Shown here: piece by piece, positions 26,854-36,101 of the stretch
How the letters are laid out: every line of letters begins with the position of its first letter
Numbering within the stretch: the first letter of the stretch is position 1
Source of the DNA: an uncultured Lachnospiraceae bacterium
GTDB taxonomy: Bacteria > Bacillota > Clostridia > Lachnospirales > Lachnospiraceae
Reading direction: 5' to 3'
DNA length: 64,000 nt
Assembly (NCBI GenBank): GCA_947567595.1
Contig: CANOMQ010000016.1
Coordinates: 1-64,000 of the forward strand
The notes under the pieces: model-generated
The model's database searches: none
The model's input: only the letters and a program-made list of their open reading frames with translations
Told to the model about the DNA's origin: nothing
Made by a program: the position numbers and the translations under genes

Positions 26854-28317
26854 ATGGCACAAAAGGTAAGGTGCAGGTTTGCGCCAAGTCCCACGGGAAA
26901 AATGCATGTCGGAAACCTGCGTTCCGCGTTATATGAGTTTTTGATTGCAAAGCACGCGGGAGGAGATTTCGTGTTCCGTATTGAGGATACGGACCGTGAG
27001 CGGTATGTTGAGGGCGCCACGGAAATTATTTATAAGACGCTGGAGCAGACGGGGCTTGTCTATGACGAGGGACCAGATAAGGACAAGGGGTATGGTCCAT
27101 ACGTGCAGAGCGAGCGCGTGAAGGCGGGCATTTACATGAAGTACGCAAAGGAGCTGGTTGATAAGGGCGAGGCATATTACTGCTTTTGCGATAAGGAGCG
27201 GCTTGCAAGCCTGAAATCGGAGGTTGTAGAGGGAAAGGAAATCACGGTCTACGATAAGCACTGTCTCGGGCTTTCCAAGGAGGAGGTTGCCAAAAAGCTT
27301 GCGAGTGGTATCCCGTATGTCATCAGGCAGAACAACCCGACAGAGGGCACGACGAGCTTTCATGATGAGCTGTACGGGGATATTTCCGTGGATAATTCAG
27401 AGCTGGACGATATGATTTTGATAAAGTCGGACGGGTATCCGACCTATAATTTTGCGAATGTCGTGGACGACCATCTGATGGAAATTACGCATGTGGTGCG
27501 CGGAAATGAGTACCTTTCCTCAACGCCGAAGTACAACAGGCTTTATGAGGCGTTTGGCTGGGAAATCCCGGTATATGTGCACCTGCCGCTGATTACGGAC
27601 GAGGAGCATAAGAAGCTCAGCAAGCGCAGCGGACACTCGTCGTTTGAGGATATTGTGGAGCAGGGAATTTTGCCGGAGGCGATTATTAACTTTGTGGCGC
27701 TTTTGGGGTGGAGCCCGGAGGACAATCGGGAAATTTTTACGCTGGACGAGCTGATTGCTGATTTTGACTACACGCGGATTAACAAGTCGCCTTCCGTTTT
27801 TGACATGAACAAGCTCAAATGGATGAACGGGGAGTACATTAAGGCGATGGATTTTGACCGTTTTTATGAGATGGCGCTGCCGTATCTTAAAAAGGTCATT
27901 CACAAGGACTTGGATTTGAAAAAGATTGCGGAAATGGTCAAGACGCGTATTGAGGTCTTTCCTGACATTGAAAACCTGATTGGGTTTTTTGAGACGTTGC
28001 CGGAGTATGATACGGCGATGTATGCGCATAAGAAAATGAAAACCACAGAGGAAAGCGCGCTTGCGGTCTTAAAGGACGTGCTTCCAATGCTAGAGGCGCA
28101 GGAGGATTATACAAACGACGCGCTTTACCAGCTTCTGCTCGCTTATGTTGCCGAGAAGGAAGTGAAAAACGGCTACGTGATGTGGCCAATCAGAACAGCA
28201 GTTTCGGGACTTCAGATGACGCCGGCGGGTGCGACGGAAATCATGGAGGTGCTTGGGAAAGAAGAAACGCTTGTTCGGATACGAAAGGGCATTGAATTAC
28301 TGGAATATGCACAATGA
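26854..28317 (+). CDS. gltX: glutamate--tRNA ligase
   Basis: ATG 26854 follows GGAGGA by 8 bases (the ATG at 26839 precedes it); 487 aa, normal for bacterial GltX. Class I synthetase: [20 protein letters not shown] contains the HIGH-equivalent (HVGN), [15 protein letters not shown] binds substrate, and KLSKRSG is the KMSKS motif (about 250). The C-terminal anticodon-binding helical domain is present. It charges tRNA-Glu, and in Clostridia usually also tRNA-Gln for later amidation; the latter is not testable here. Overlaps the helicase gene by 11 bases. Confidence 0.97.
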   Translation: MAQKVRCRFAPSPTGKMHVGNLRSALYEFLIAKHAGGDFVFRIEDTDRERYVEGATEIIYKTLEQTGLVYDEGPDKDKGYGPYVQSERVKAGIYMKYAKELVDKGEAYYCFCDKERLASLKSEVVEGKEITVYDKHCLGLSKEEVAKKLASGIPYVIRQNNPTEGTTSFHDELYGDISVDNSELDDMILIKSDGYPTYNFANVVDDHLMEITHVVRGNEYLSSTPKYNRLYEAFGWEIPVYVHLPLITDEEHKKLSKRSGHSSFEDIVEQGILPEAIINFVALLGWSPEDNREIFTLDELIADFDYTRINKSPSVFDMNKLKWMNGEYIKAMDFDRFYEMALPYLKKVIHKDLDLKKIAEMVKTRIEVFPDIENLIGFFETLPEYDTAMYAHKKMKTTEESALAVLKDVLPMLEAQEDYTNDALYQLLLAYVAEKEVKNGYVMWPIRTAVSGLQMTPAGATEIMEVLGKEETLVRIRKGIELLEYAQ

Positions 28318-30193
28318 TTTAAATGTAAATGAGGCGCAGTATGCCGCCATTACACACGGGGACGGGGCTATGCTTGTACTGGCAGGTCCCGGCTCCGGAA
28401 AGACTTTTGTCATCACCCGAAGGATTCAATATTTAATCGAGGAACATCATGTAAAACCGGAAGACATTCTTGTTATCACGTTCACAAAGGCTGCCGCGAT
28501 GGAAATGCAGGAGCGGTTCCTTCAAATTTCAAATCAAAAAGGCTGTCCTGTTCAGTTCGGAACATTTCACGCCACGTTTTTCCAAATTTTAAAGCATACC
28601 TATAAATTCAGCGCCGAGAACATTATCAGGGAGGGCGATAAATATCAGTTGATTGCGCAGATTTTAGCCGCGTTGCCGCCGGAGCTTGAAAGTCAGGACG
28701 AGGCGCAGGACATGGAGCAGGACGCGGACAATGACAGGATACAACGTCTTTTGTCGGAAATTAGCAAAGTGAAAAACAATGGAATGGAACCGCAGGAGTT
28801 TGAGAGCGAGACGGTATCGCAGGAGCTGTTTTTGTATCTCTATCAGGCGTACAAGAAGGAGATGAACCGCCGCAGGCTGATTGATTTTGATGATATGGTG
28901 CTTTTGTGCCGCGATTTGCTGCTTGCGCGTCCCGAAACGCTTAGGCTATGGCAGGAGCGGTTTCGCTATATCCTGATTGACGAGTTTCAGGACATCTGCC
29001 CATTGCAGTATGAGGTGGTACGACTGCTTGCCAAGCCAAGGGATAACCTGTTTATCGTGGGGGACGACGATCAGGCGATTTATGGCTTTCGCGGCTCGAA
29101 GCCGGAGATTATGCTGAATTTTCAGAAGGACTATCCAAATGCGAAGCAGGTTCTGCTCAATGTCAACTACAGGAGCAGGCGGGACATTGTGGAGACTGCG
29201 GGAAGGCTGATTGCGCACAATAAGACGCGCTTTTCCAAGCAGGTGGAGACGAACAATCCGATGACCGGAGGAGTCAAAATATATCCGTTTTCGTCCAAGC
29301 AGCAGCAGGCAAAAAACACTGCGCTCCTAATCAGACAGTATATGGAGCAGGAGGGCGCGCGGTACAGTGACATTGCTATTTTGTACCGCACGGGCAGTCA
29401 CATGGTCAACACGGCGCAGTGCCTGATACAGGAGGGCATCCCGTTTCAGATGAAGGAAAAGCCAAAGAACATCTACAAATCGCCAATTGCACTGGATTTG
29501 ACGGCATATCTTCGCTATGCCCTTTATGAGGACAGTGTTTCGGACTTTTTCCGCATTATGAACAGCCCGGTGCGCTATATCCGCAGAAGCAGTGTGCCGC
29601 TTAAGCCGTTTTCCATGCAGGAGCTGCTAAATGCCTGCCGGCAGGAGGATTATGTGGTGCGAAATATTGTGCAGTTGTATGATGATTTGCATTTTATCAA
29701 GGGGCTAAGTCCGTACGCGGCGGTGAATTTTATCCGAAAGGGTGCAGGCTATGACGGGCATATTCAGAAGCAGTGCCAAAAAAGGGGCGTTGACAGTAAG
29801 GAGAAGCTGGCGGAGCTTGACGCCTTGCAGGAGCTTGCAAAGGAGTTTGAGACCATTGAGGAATGGCTCTCGCATATCGCGTGCTATGACGCGGTTTTAC
29901 AGAATGCGGTTTCGCAAAATGCGGCTTCGGGCAGCAAAAAGGATACGGGCGACGCCGTCAGCCTTGTGACAATGCACGCTTCGAAGGGCTTGGAGTGGAA
30001 GGTTGTGATTTTGCCGGACGTAAACGAGGGTGTCGTGCCGCACAAGAAGGCGGTGACGGACGCGGAGCTTGAGGAGGAGCGGCGGATGTTTTATGTGGCG
30101 ATGACGCGCGCGAAGGAAATGCTGTTTTTGTTTTATATAGAAGAAAAAGAGGCAGGAAATTTCCTGCCCTCGAGATTTCTGAATGAATTGTGA
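28307..30193 (+). CDS. UvrD/PcrA-like superfamily 1 DNA helicase
   Basis: ATG 28307 inside the end of gltX gives 628 aa, shorter than UvrD/PcrA (about 720-740). All SF1A motifs are present: Q-motif NEAQYAAI, Walker [16 protein letters not shown], motif [15 protein letters not shown], motif [16 protein letters not shown], motif [12 protein letters not shown], motif [27 protein letters not shown] and motif [20 protein letters not shown]. The protein ends right after motif VI, so the C-terminal RNA-polymerase-binding extension of PcrA is lacking. A 3'-5' DNA helicase is expected; repair role inferred. Confidence 0.92.
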   Translation: MHNDLNVNEAQYAAITHGDGAMLVLAGPGSGKTFVITRRIQYLIEEHHVKPEDILVITFTKAAAMEMQERFLQISNQKGCPVQFGTFHATFFQILKHTYKFSAENIIREGDKYQLIAQILAALPPELESQDEAQDMEQDADNDRIQRLLSEISKVKNNGMEPQEFESETVSQELFLYLYQAYKKEMNRRRLIDFDDMVLLCRDLLLARPETLRLWQERFRYILIDEFQDICPLQYEVVRLLAKPRDNLFIVGDDDQAIYGFRGSKPEIMLNFQKDYPNAKQVLLNVNYRSRRDIVETAGRLIAHNKTRFSKQVETNNPMTGGVKIYPFSSKQQQAKNTALLIRQYMEQEGARYSDIAILYRTGSHMVNTAQCLIQEGIPFQMKEKPKNIYKSPIALDLTAYLRYALYEDSVSDFFRIMNSPVRYIRRSSVPLKPFSMQELLNACRQEDYVVRNIVQLYDDLHFIKGLSPYAAVNFIRKGAGYDGHIQKQCQKRGVDSKEKLAELDALQELAKEFETIEEWLSHIACYDAVLQNAVSQNAASGSKKDTGDAVSLVTMHASKGLEWKVVILPDVNEGVVPHKKAVTDAELEEERRMFYVAMTRAKEMLFLFYIEEKEAGNFLPSRFLNEL

Positions 30194-30208
30194 TTGTATG
30201 TAAGAAGA

Positions 30209-30958
30209 TTAATCGTTTTCGTGCAGCTTTGATGCGACAAGATCTTTTAGCTCCAGACTCTTGTCTTTGAGACGGGGCGAGGTGCTTCTGTTTGTGACCA
30301 CGCCGGAGAGAAGCTGCATACAGGTCTGATATTCGCCCTTTTTGTAGGCATAGTAGGAGAGAAGGTAGTCAAGCGTCGTCTCGTTCATGCCTGCAATCGG
30401 GAAATTTTCCTTCATTCTTGCGTTGGTGAGGTGTTCGTATGCCTTGAATGCGGCGTTGTCCGCTTCTTTGAGATAGAGCGCGCGCTTTTCCGGTGTTGCG
30501 GGGTCATTCTCGTCAAGCTCCTCTGCAAGGGCTTCATACAGCCAGCTTATTTTGACGCACACGTTTCCGATTTCGCTGTCCTTTCCGCCCTTTGTTACGG
30601 TGCATAGAAGCGCCATTTTCATGCGGCTGATTGCAACCTCGGTCGTGTAGGTGTCACACTCGACTTCCTCATGCGATTTGTAGTTTGCCTGTATCTGTTC
30701 GCGGATTAGCTTGCGCTGCGTGGCTGTCGTGTTGGTAAAATTTTTGGTGAGCGCCGAAAAGCCGCAGTTAGGGCAGCAGACGGCATCGTATTTTGTGACA
30801 TTGATATTGTTGTGAATCGGTCTTAAATCCGCCATTGTGTCAATAAATTTCGCGGAGCTGGACTTCACCGATTTTGCGCGTATTTTTTTATCACATACAG
30901 GGCAGGTGTATGTCCTGTCTATGATCAGTGATTTCTCCTTCGCAATTGCATCTTCCAT
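30209..30958 (-). CDS. DUF2225 family protein
   Basis: 249 aa. The N-terminus holds two zinc-ribbon-like pairs, CPVCDKK and CCPNCGFSAL, followed by a helical, TPR-like region (ISWLYEALAEELDENDPATPEKRALYLKEADNAAFKAYEHL). This is the layout of DUF2225 proteins, widespread in Firmicutes, with no defined function. AAGGAGG lies 10 bases before the chosen ATG. It is transcribed from the minus strand behind the DUF1292 gene (20-base gap), so the pair is an operon convergent with the helicase. Confidence 0.85.
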   Translation of the reverse strand: MEDAIAKEKSLIIDRTYTCPVCDKKIRAKSVKSSSAKFIDTMADLRPIHNNINVTKYDAVCCPNCGFSALTKNFTNTTATQRKLIREQIQANYKSHEEVECDTYTTEVAISRMKMALLCTVTKGGKDSEIGNVCVKISWLYEALAEELDENDPATPEKRALYLKEADNAAFKAYEHLTNARMKENFPIAGMNETTLDYLLSYYAYKKGEYQTCMQLLSGVVTNRSTSPRLKDKSLELKDLVASKLHEND

Positions 30959-30978
30959 TATTCATAATCCTCCTTGTT

Positions 30979-31314
30979 TTAACTGTTTTTATCAGAGTCG
31001 ATAAGCTCATCAAATTCGGCGTTATCAAGATATTCGTCGAACGCGTCGGCTACGGTTTCATATTCCTCGTCATTGTCAATATATGAAAGGGAAGGCTCGG
31101 CGTCCGGATTGTCTTCGTCCTCCGAATACCGATAAAACCACACCTCACCGTCCTCATTGTTTCCGTCTTCGTCAAGCGGAAGAAGAACAATATAATCCTT
31201 TTGCGCGACCGTTAAAATGGTGATTATCGCACAACTGACCGTTTTGCCGTCTTCAAGCTCAAGCTCGACGGTCATTTCCTCATCATCATAGCCGTTTGTC
31301 TGTGTTCCAGCCAT
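30979..31314 (-). CDS. DUF1292 family protein
   Basis: Chosen start at 31314 (AGGAA 5 bases upstream) gives 111 aa; a longer frame to 31377 adds a basic stretch with no ribosome site. The sequence is very acidic and begins MTVELELEDGKTVSCAIITIL, continues DYIVLLPLDEDGNNEDGEVWFYRY, and ends in an acidic helical tail. That is the DUF1292/YrzB pattern, usually found near yrrK (ruvX) in Firmicutes, though not here. Function unknown. Operon with the downstream DUF2225 gene. Confidence 0.85.
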   Translation of the reverse strand: MAGTQTNGYDDEEMTVELELEDGKTVSCAIITILTVAQKDYIVLLPLDEDGNNEDGEVWFYRYSEDEDNPDAEPSLSYIDNDEEYETVADAFDEYLDNAEFDELIDSDKNS

Positions 31315-31471
31315 TTTTTCCTGTACCATGCCTTTCCATGCCCTCTTGTTTCCAAAACGGCAAAAATTTTTATACAATTATATATTACCTAAATTGTCTT
31401 TACAAATCAAGGTATTCTTGAGAAATTACAGGATAAATGTTTGTGTAATGCCACAACCTTTGCGTATGTAC

Positions 31472-31501
31472 TTGACACGGGGCGGGGGAAGCGAGTATTA
31501 T
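31472..31501 (+). promoter_or_regulatory. sigma-A type promoter before the Sir2-like gene
   Basis: Consensus TTGACA, 18-base G-rich spacer, TATTAT, 38 bases before the Sir2-like start. Probably drives the Sir2-like / GH13-like / DUF5662 genes, since no other clear promoter is seen before 34930. Confidence 0.7.
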
Positions 31502-31539
31502 GAAAGTGGGGTATCGTTGGAAAAGCAGAGGGACGGTCT

Positions 31540-32286
31540 ATGGGATTAGAAACAGATGAAAAGGTAGTCAATTATATACGGAAAATGGTTGCGCAGGCAA
31601 GAAGTGTCGTGGCAGTGCTTGGTATTGAAATGCTGGTGGAGGGCGGTGGCTACGACCTTGATACAAATGAGGAGACCTACAGGGTAGAGGAGCTTTACGG
31701 TTACACGCCGGAGGATATGCTTTCCACTAGTTTTTTTAACGCGAAGGTGGAGCGGTTTTTCCGCTTTTATAAGAATGAAATCCTGACGATGGAGGTAAAT
31801 GCGACGCCTGCGTATGACGCGCTTTTAAAGCTGCAGGCGCAGGGGAAGCTCTCGGCGGTCATCTGTCAGAACTTTCACGGCATTCCGCATGGTATTCGGT
31901 TTCACAAAACGATTGAGCTGAACGGGAATATCAATTCGAACAAATGTCCGCACTGCAACAAGCTGTTTGATTTGAATTACATGAAAAACGCGGCAGGCAT
32001 TCCGCTTTGTGACAATTGCAAAAAGACGGCGGTCAGACCGAATATCCGCCTGCTTGGCGAGCGCGTGAACGCAAAGCTGATGACGGAGGCGGCGAATGTC
32101 TGCGAGGCAGCAGATGTGCTGCTGATTATGGGAAAGGACATGTATAATGACCGGCTCGAATATAATACGGATCCCAGCCGCAGCCAGTTAAAAATCCTGT
32201 TTTCGCGGGAGCAGCAGCTATCGGAGCGGAAGGTCGATTTTGTCATACATGATGAGATACAACTGTTTTTACCTGCTATCGTCTAG
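31540..32286 (+). CDS. divergent Sir2-like protein lacking the catalytic His
   Basis: 248 aa. The sirtuin frame is recognisable: ATPAYDALLKLQAQGKLSAVICQNFHGIPH (equivalent of the TQNIDGLH region), TIELNGNINSNKCPHC and C-D-N-C (four-Cys zinc site intact), then RPNIRLLGE. However, the GAGxS NAD loop has become VLGIEMLVEGGG, Asp of QNxD is His, and the catalytic His of the ELHG segment is Asn128. NAD-dependent deacylation is therefore unlikely. Possible roles are a peptide- or nucleotide-binding regulator. The next gene also encodes a catalytically degenerate enzyme. GGGACGG is the weak ribosome site. Confidence 0.8.
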   Translation: MGLETDEKVVNYIRKMVAQARSVVAVLGIEMLVEGGGYDLDTNEETYRVEELYGYTPEDMLSTSFFNAKVERFFRFYKNEILTMEVNATPAYDALLKLQAQGKLSAVICQNFHGIPHGIRFHKTIELNGNINSNKCPHCNKLFDLNYMKNAAGIPLCDNCKKTAVRPNIRLLGERVNAKLMTEAANVCEAADVLLIMGKDMYNDRLEYNTDPSRSQLKILFSREQQLSERKVDFVIHDEIQLFLPAIV

Positions 32287-32377
32287 CATGCGATTGCCGG
32301 ATGTGTTATGGGTTGACATAATATTGCTGGGACGAAGCAGTGTAATGGGCTGAAACAGAAAGAATAATGAGGTTTTT

Positions 32378-34375
32378 ATGAGAAAACTAAGAATCAAGAA
32401 CGGACATCCTTATCCATTGGGCGCCTCCCTGAACGCGGACGGCAGCATTAATTTCTCAATGGTGAACAATACGAATGAAGAATGCGGGATTATCCTTTAC
32501 CGCAAGGGAGTGGAGCAGAAGGAACGGATTTTATTTGACAAAAGGCATCGGGTAGGAAATATTTTCTGTGCCCTGATAGAAGGGATTGACAGTACGCGTT
32601 ATGAGTACAACTTTTTCATAGGGGAGAGGGTGCTTGTGGATACGTATGCGAAGCGTATTGTCGGAAATGAGAAATGGCGGGGCGGTGAGTTTAAGCGCCC
32701 GTTTTTGCGTGGAAGCTTTTATAATCATGTGTTTGACTGGCAGGGTACGGAGCGCCTTTGCATTCCGTATAGCGAGAGCATTGTGTATTGTCTGAACGTG
32801 CGCAGCTTTACAAGGCACGCTTCGTCGAAGGTAAAGCACAAGGGAACGTTTGCCGGAATGGTGGAAAAGCTTCCTTATCTGAAGGAGCTTGGCATTAACG
32901 CGGTGGAGCTTATGCCGGCGTATGAGTTTGAAGAGTGCGAGTGGGAGAACGTGCCGGACACTGCCGTGACGCACACGATTGAGTATCAGGTGGAGCATAT
33001 CGACGCCAAGATTGAGGCGGACGAAGAGCCTGTGCGTGCAAAGCGGATTAACTGCTGGGGCTATAAGGAGGCATTTTATTTCGCGCCGAAGGCGTCCTTT
33101 GCGGCGGGCGACGACGCGGTGACGGAGTTTAAGGAGATGGTGCGGGAATTCCACAAAAACGGTATTGAGGTCATCATGCAGTTTTATTTCCCGACGAACA
33201 TCAAACAGGGATATATTTTGGAGATTTTAAAGCACTGGGTACTGGAGTATCAGATAGACGGGTTTCATTTAAAGGGCGAGCGTGTGCCTGCGACGCTGAT
33301 TGCGACGGAGCCGCTTTTTGCGACCACGAAGCTGATGTGTCAGGATTTCAGGCTTTCGGAGATTTATCATGGCACGGACGGGGCGGCCTGCAAGAACCTT
33401 GCCTATTACAGGGACGAGTTTATGTATGACATGCGCAAGTATTTGAAGGGCGATTACGGAATGCTCAAAAGCTTCCAGTACCATATGCGCAATTACCATA
33501 CAAGGTGCGGTATTATCAATTACATGGCAAATTATTATGGCTTTACGCTTGCGGACCTTGTTTCGTATGAGACAAAGCACAACGAGGCAAACGGCGAGGA
33601 CAATATGGACGGCGCCGAGCAGAATTATAGCTGGAACTGCGGCGCGGAAGGCCCTTCACGCAAGAAGGCAATCAATCGGCTGCGGCATACACAGATGAAA
33701 AACGCGTTAAGCTTCCTGTTTTTGGCGCAGGGAACGCCGCTCATTATGGCGGGCGATGAATTTGGAAACAGTCAGAATGGAAATAACAACTGTTATTGTC
33801 AGGATAACGAGACGGGCTGGGTTGACTGGCGCGGTCTTGTGAAGAATGCGGATATCCATGCGTATGTGAAGGAGCTGATTGCGTTCCGGCGCGTACATCC
33901 GATGGTACATTTTGATGCGGTGATGTCCATGCTTGACCGTTTTGGTCATGGGTATCCCGATTTGTCCTATCATGGCGAGGAGGCGTGGAAGGTTCAGCTC
34001 AACGACAACAACCGGCATATCGGCATTATGTACTGCGGACATGCGGCGGACAAGGAGAGTGCGGATTACATCTACATCGCCAGCAACATGCACTGGAATT
34101 CGCACCGTTTTGCACTGCCGTCCATTGCAAACTATGAGTGGGTGAAGGCGGTTGAGACGACGGAAAACATGCTTGTGACGGACTATGAGAAAAATACGGG
34201 CTATATTGACATTTCACCAAGAAGTGTTGCGGTGCTTGTCGGGAAAAAGCTTCCGGAGCCTGCGCCTGCAAAGAAAAGCCCGAAAAAGACAGCCGGAAAA
34301 AAGCCAGACGGGAAACGCAAGCAGGAAGGTCAGGCAAAAAATCAGATGGATTGTGAGAAGGATAAACAGGAGTGA
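32378..34375 (+). CDS. GH13 debranching-enzyme-like protein lacking all three catalytic acids
   Basis: 665 aa resembling GlgX/isoamylase: an N-terminal CBM48-like beta domain (about 1-120), a GH13 barrel and a C-terminal beta domain. Fold landmarks are clear (YCLNVRSFTRHASS; FTLADLVSYETKHNEANGEDNMDG; LFLAQGTPLIMAGDEFGNSQNGNNNCYCQD). The nucleophile Asp of GFRFD is Lys299 (GFHLK), the acid Glu of AEPWD is Gln322 (CQDFR), and the third Asp of TAHDG is Tyr387 (NYYG). Region I is also altered (MQFYFPTN). The enzyme should be inactive; glycan binding or regulation is possible. A Lys/Pro-rich tail of about 40 residues ends the protein. Confidence 0.85.
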   Translation: MRKLRIKNGHPYPLGASLNADGSINFSMVNNTNEECGIILYRKGVEQKERILFDKRHRVGNIFCALIEGIDSTRYEYNFFIGERVLVDTYAKRIVGNEKWRGGEFKRPFLRGSFYNHVFDWQGTERLCIPYSESIVYCLNVRSFTRHASSKVKHKGTFAGMVEKLPYLKELGINAVELMPAYEFEECEWENVPDTAVTHTIEYQVEHIDAKIEADEEPVRAKRINCWGYKEAFYFAPKASFAAGDDAVTEFKEMVREFHKNGIEVIMQFYFPTNIKQGYILEILKHWVLEYQIDGFHLKGERVPATLIATEPLFATTKLMCQDFRLSEIYHGTDGAACKNLAYYRDEFMYDMRKYLKGDYGMLKSFQYHMRNYHTRCGIINYMANYYGFTLADLVSYETKHNEANGEDNMDGAEQNYSWNCGAEGPSRKKAINRLRHTQMKNALSFLFLAQGTPLIMAGDEFGNSQNGNNNCYCQDNETGWVDWRGLVKNADIHAYVKELIAFRRVHPMVHFDAVMSMLDRFGHGYPDLSYHGEEAWKVQLNDNNRHIGIMYCGHAADKESADYIYIASNMHWNSHRFALPSIANYEWVKAVETTENMLVTDYEKNTGYIDISPRSVAVLVGKKLPEPAPAKKSPKKTAGKKPDGKRKQEGQAKNQMDCEKDKQE

Positions 34376-34929
34376 AGGTTTGGAAGCATTTTAAAACAAT
34401 TACAGAGCATAAAATCATGGTGATGAAGGGCTGCTTTTCGGTGGGATTGTACCGTCAGGGGCTGCTGCATGATTTGTCAAAATATATGCCGAGCGAGTTT
34501 TTGGTGGGCGCGCGCTATTATCAGGGGACGCAGAGCCCAAACAATGCGGAGCGTCTTGACAAAGGGTATTCGTCGGCGTGGCTCCATCACAAGGGCAGGA
34601 ATAAGCACCATTATGAATACTGGATGGATTACAGCTCGAAGCGGGGTGCGGGGATTATTCCCGCAAAAATGCCGCTGCGGTATGTCGTGGAGATGTTTAT
34701 GGACCGTGTGGCGGCGTCGAAGAATTATAACAAGGGCAGGTATACGGACGCGCTGCCGTTGAAATATTACCGGAGCGGGAACGCGGCTAAGTTTATGCAC
34801 GAGGATACGAGAAGGCTTTTGGAGCGGCTGCTTGTCATGCTCTCCAAGAAGGGTGAGCGCTATACCGTGCGTTATATCCGCAAAAAAATAATTCCGCAAA
34901 TCTGGTTGGAAGAGCGTCATAAACTGTAA
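34372..34929 (+). CDS. DUF5662 family protein (HD-like)
   Basis: 185 aa; GTG start overlapping the stop of the GH13-like gene by 4 bases (GTGA), so translation is coupled. Basic protein with RQGLLHDLSKYMPSEF near the N-terminus (His-Asp pair), WLHHKGRNKHHYEYW and YVVEMFMDRVAASKNY, the arrangement of the DUF5662 family, distantly like HD hydrolases with their His/Asp metal ligands. No function is established. Its coupling to two degenerate enzymes makes the trio a candidate functional unit. A terminator follows. Confidence 0.85.
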   Translation: MKVWKHFKTITEHKIMVMKGCFSVGLYRQGLLHDLSKYMPSEFLVGARYYQGTQSPNNAERLDKGYSSAWLHHKGRNKHHYEYWMDYSSKRGAGIIPAKMPLRYVVEMFMDRVAASKNYNKGRYTDALPLKYYRSGNAAKFMHEDTRRLLERLLVMLSKKGERYTVRYIRKKIIPQIWLEERHKL

Positions 34930-34940
34930 CAAAAAGAAAT

Positions 34941-34995
34941 ACTCCTCATACATTAGTTATTAGAATAAGTGCTTAATGTATGAGGAGTTGTTTTT
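34941..34995 (+). terminator. terminator hairpin that also contains the SD of the next gene
   Basis: Perfect 15-bp inverted repeat (ACTCCTCATACATTA at 34941-34955, TAATGTATGAGGAGT at 34974-34988) followed by TGTTTTT and immediately by the ATG of the Cys-rich microprotein. The right arm holds GAGGAG, that gene's only Shine-Dalgarno, so the folded hairpin would both end the upstream transcript and hide the ribosome site. Confidence 0.75.
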
Positions 34996-35220
34996 ATGAA
35001 TTGTTGTTGCTTATTGATTTTGTTACTGCTTTTTGGAGGAAACAATTGTGGGACTTCGTGCGGTTGCGGGAATAACCACTGTTGTAACGACGAACATAGA
35101 CCGATGCCCCTTCCGGCGCCCGCACCGCCCTGCGGATGTGACGACGACAGGATACAGCCGCGCGGATTTGCAGGCTTTTCCGGTGTCGGCACATGCGGCT
35201 GCGAGGAAAAGAACGACTGA
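34996..35220 (+). CDS. Cys-rich microprotein with N-terminal hydrophobic segment
   Basis: 74 aa, with 11 Cys. The N-terminus MNCCCLLILLLLFGG is hydrophobic (signal or anchor); then come C-G-T-S-C-G-C and H-C-C clusters, a Pro-rich linker, CGCDDD and a final TCGCEEK. GAGGAG is 8 bases before ATG. Similar tiny Cys-rich proteins with CCC-LLLL starts are often seen in Lachnospiraceae, but I know no assigned function; metal or thiol binding or a spore-coat role are guesses. Overlapping frames on both strands are less convincing. Confidence 0.6.
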   Translation: MNCCCLLILLLLFGGNNCGTSCGCGNNHCCNDEHRPMPLPAPAPPCGCDDDRIQPRGFAGFSGVGTCGCEEKND

Positions 35221-35248
35221 TAAAAGGGTATGATAAAAGGTCTTTGCG

Positions 35249-35273
35249 GAAAGCGGGCGTGGCGCCTGCTTTC
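35249..35273 (+). terminator. GC-rich hairpin after the Cys-rich gene
   Basis: GAAAGCGGGCG / CGCCTGCTTTC arms (one mismatch) with a 3-base loop, then TGTCTTG. Lacks a clean T-run, so termination is likely but not certain. Confidence 0.5.
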
Positions 35274-35375
35274 TGTCTTGACTTGCGGGGGACATGATGG
35301 TAGACTTTGAATAGTTATTTCAGATGGTTATTTTAGGTAGTTATTAGAGATTGTTATATCGGGTATTTTATAGAA

Positions 35376-36086
35376 GTGATGATGGGTTTGGAACAGAAAG
35401 ATGGAATGATGGAGCGAAACGATAAGGAGCTTGCGGACGCAGTCAGCCGCAATGAAATTTACAGGTATCTTGGTTATGGCACGAATGCGCCGGACGCTGC
35501 GGTGTGCGCGCTTGTGGACGAGGTGCTTTCGGAGCTTTTTGGGGTAATCAAGCCAAAGAGCTGCTACAGGATTTATGATTGCAGGACGGACGGCGAATAT
35601 GTGTTTGTCGGGGATTGGAAAATAAAGAGTGCCAATCTTGCGGGAAACCTTGCGCAGTGCGGGACGGCTGCGCTTTTGGCGGCGACGCTCGGGCTTGAGG
35701 CGGACAAGCTTTTGCAGCGCTATGAGGTTTTAAATATGGCAAAGGCGTCTGTCGTGCAGGCGTGCGCGGCGGCATGTATTGAGGCGTACTGCAACCTTAT
35801 TCAGGAGGACATCCGGTTTGACGCGCAGAAACAATGCGGTGCGCCGCTTTTTATCAGACCGCGTTTTAGTCCGGGTTACGGGGATTTGCCGCTTGAGATA
35901 CAGCGGGAATTTTTTTCGGTGCTTGACTGTACCAAACGGATTGGGCTTACACTGACGCAAAATCTTTTGATGTACCCGACAAAGAGCGTCACGGCGTTTA
36001 TCGGGCTGACGAGGAACCCCGAGAACTGTCATATTGAAAAGTGCAAGCGGTGCGGGAAGACGGACTGCGCGTTTCGGGTTTTATAA
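35376..36086 (+). CDS. stand-alone vitamin B12-dependent methionine synthase activation domain protein
   Basis: 236 aa. The C-terminal half has RPRFSPGYGDLPLEIQREFF ... GLTLTQNLLMYPTKSVTAFIGL, corresponding to the AdoMet-binding activation domain of MetH (RPxPGYP and PxxSVSA motifs), and ends with CKRCGKTDCAFR. The MetH gene 15 bases downstream lacks this domain, so the two proteins together would make a complete reactivatable methionine synthase. The start may be 35376 or one of the Met codons 10-11 residues later; no strong ribosome site decides. Confidence 0.85.
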   Translation: MMMGLEQKDGMMERNDKELADAVSRNEIYRYLGYGTNAPDAAVCALVDEVLSELFGVIKPKSCYRIYDCRTDGEYVFVGDWKIKSANLAGNLAQCGTAALLAATLGLEADKLLQRYEVLNMAKASVVQACAAACIEAYCNLIQEDIRFDAQKQCGAPLFIRPRFSPGYGDLPLEIQREFFSVLDCTKRIGLTLTQNLLMYPTKSVTAFIGLTRNPENCHIEKCKRCGKTDCAFRVL

Positions 36087-36101
36087 GAATGGAGGAGTCA
36101 A

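Noticed and set aside
30151-30168. Perfect 18-bp palindrome GGCAGGAAATTTCCTGCC
   Set aside because: Lies within the last codons of the helicase gene with no T-run; possibly part of a weak 3'-end signal, but not enough to call.
35221-35375. Possible cobalamin or SAM riboswitch before the methionine synthase genes
   Set aside because: Interval too short and without the B12-box or SAM core; only a simple hairpin is present.
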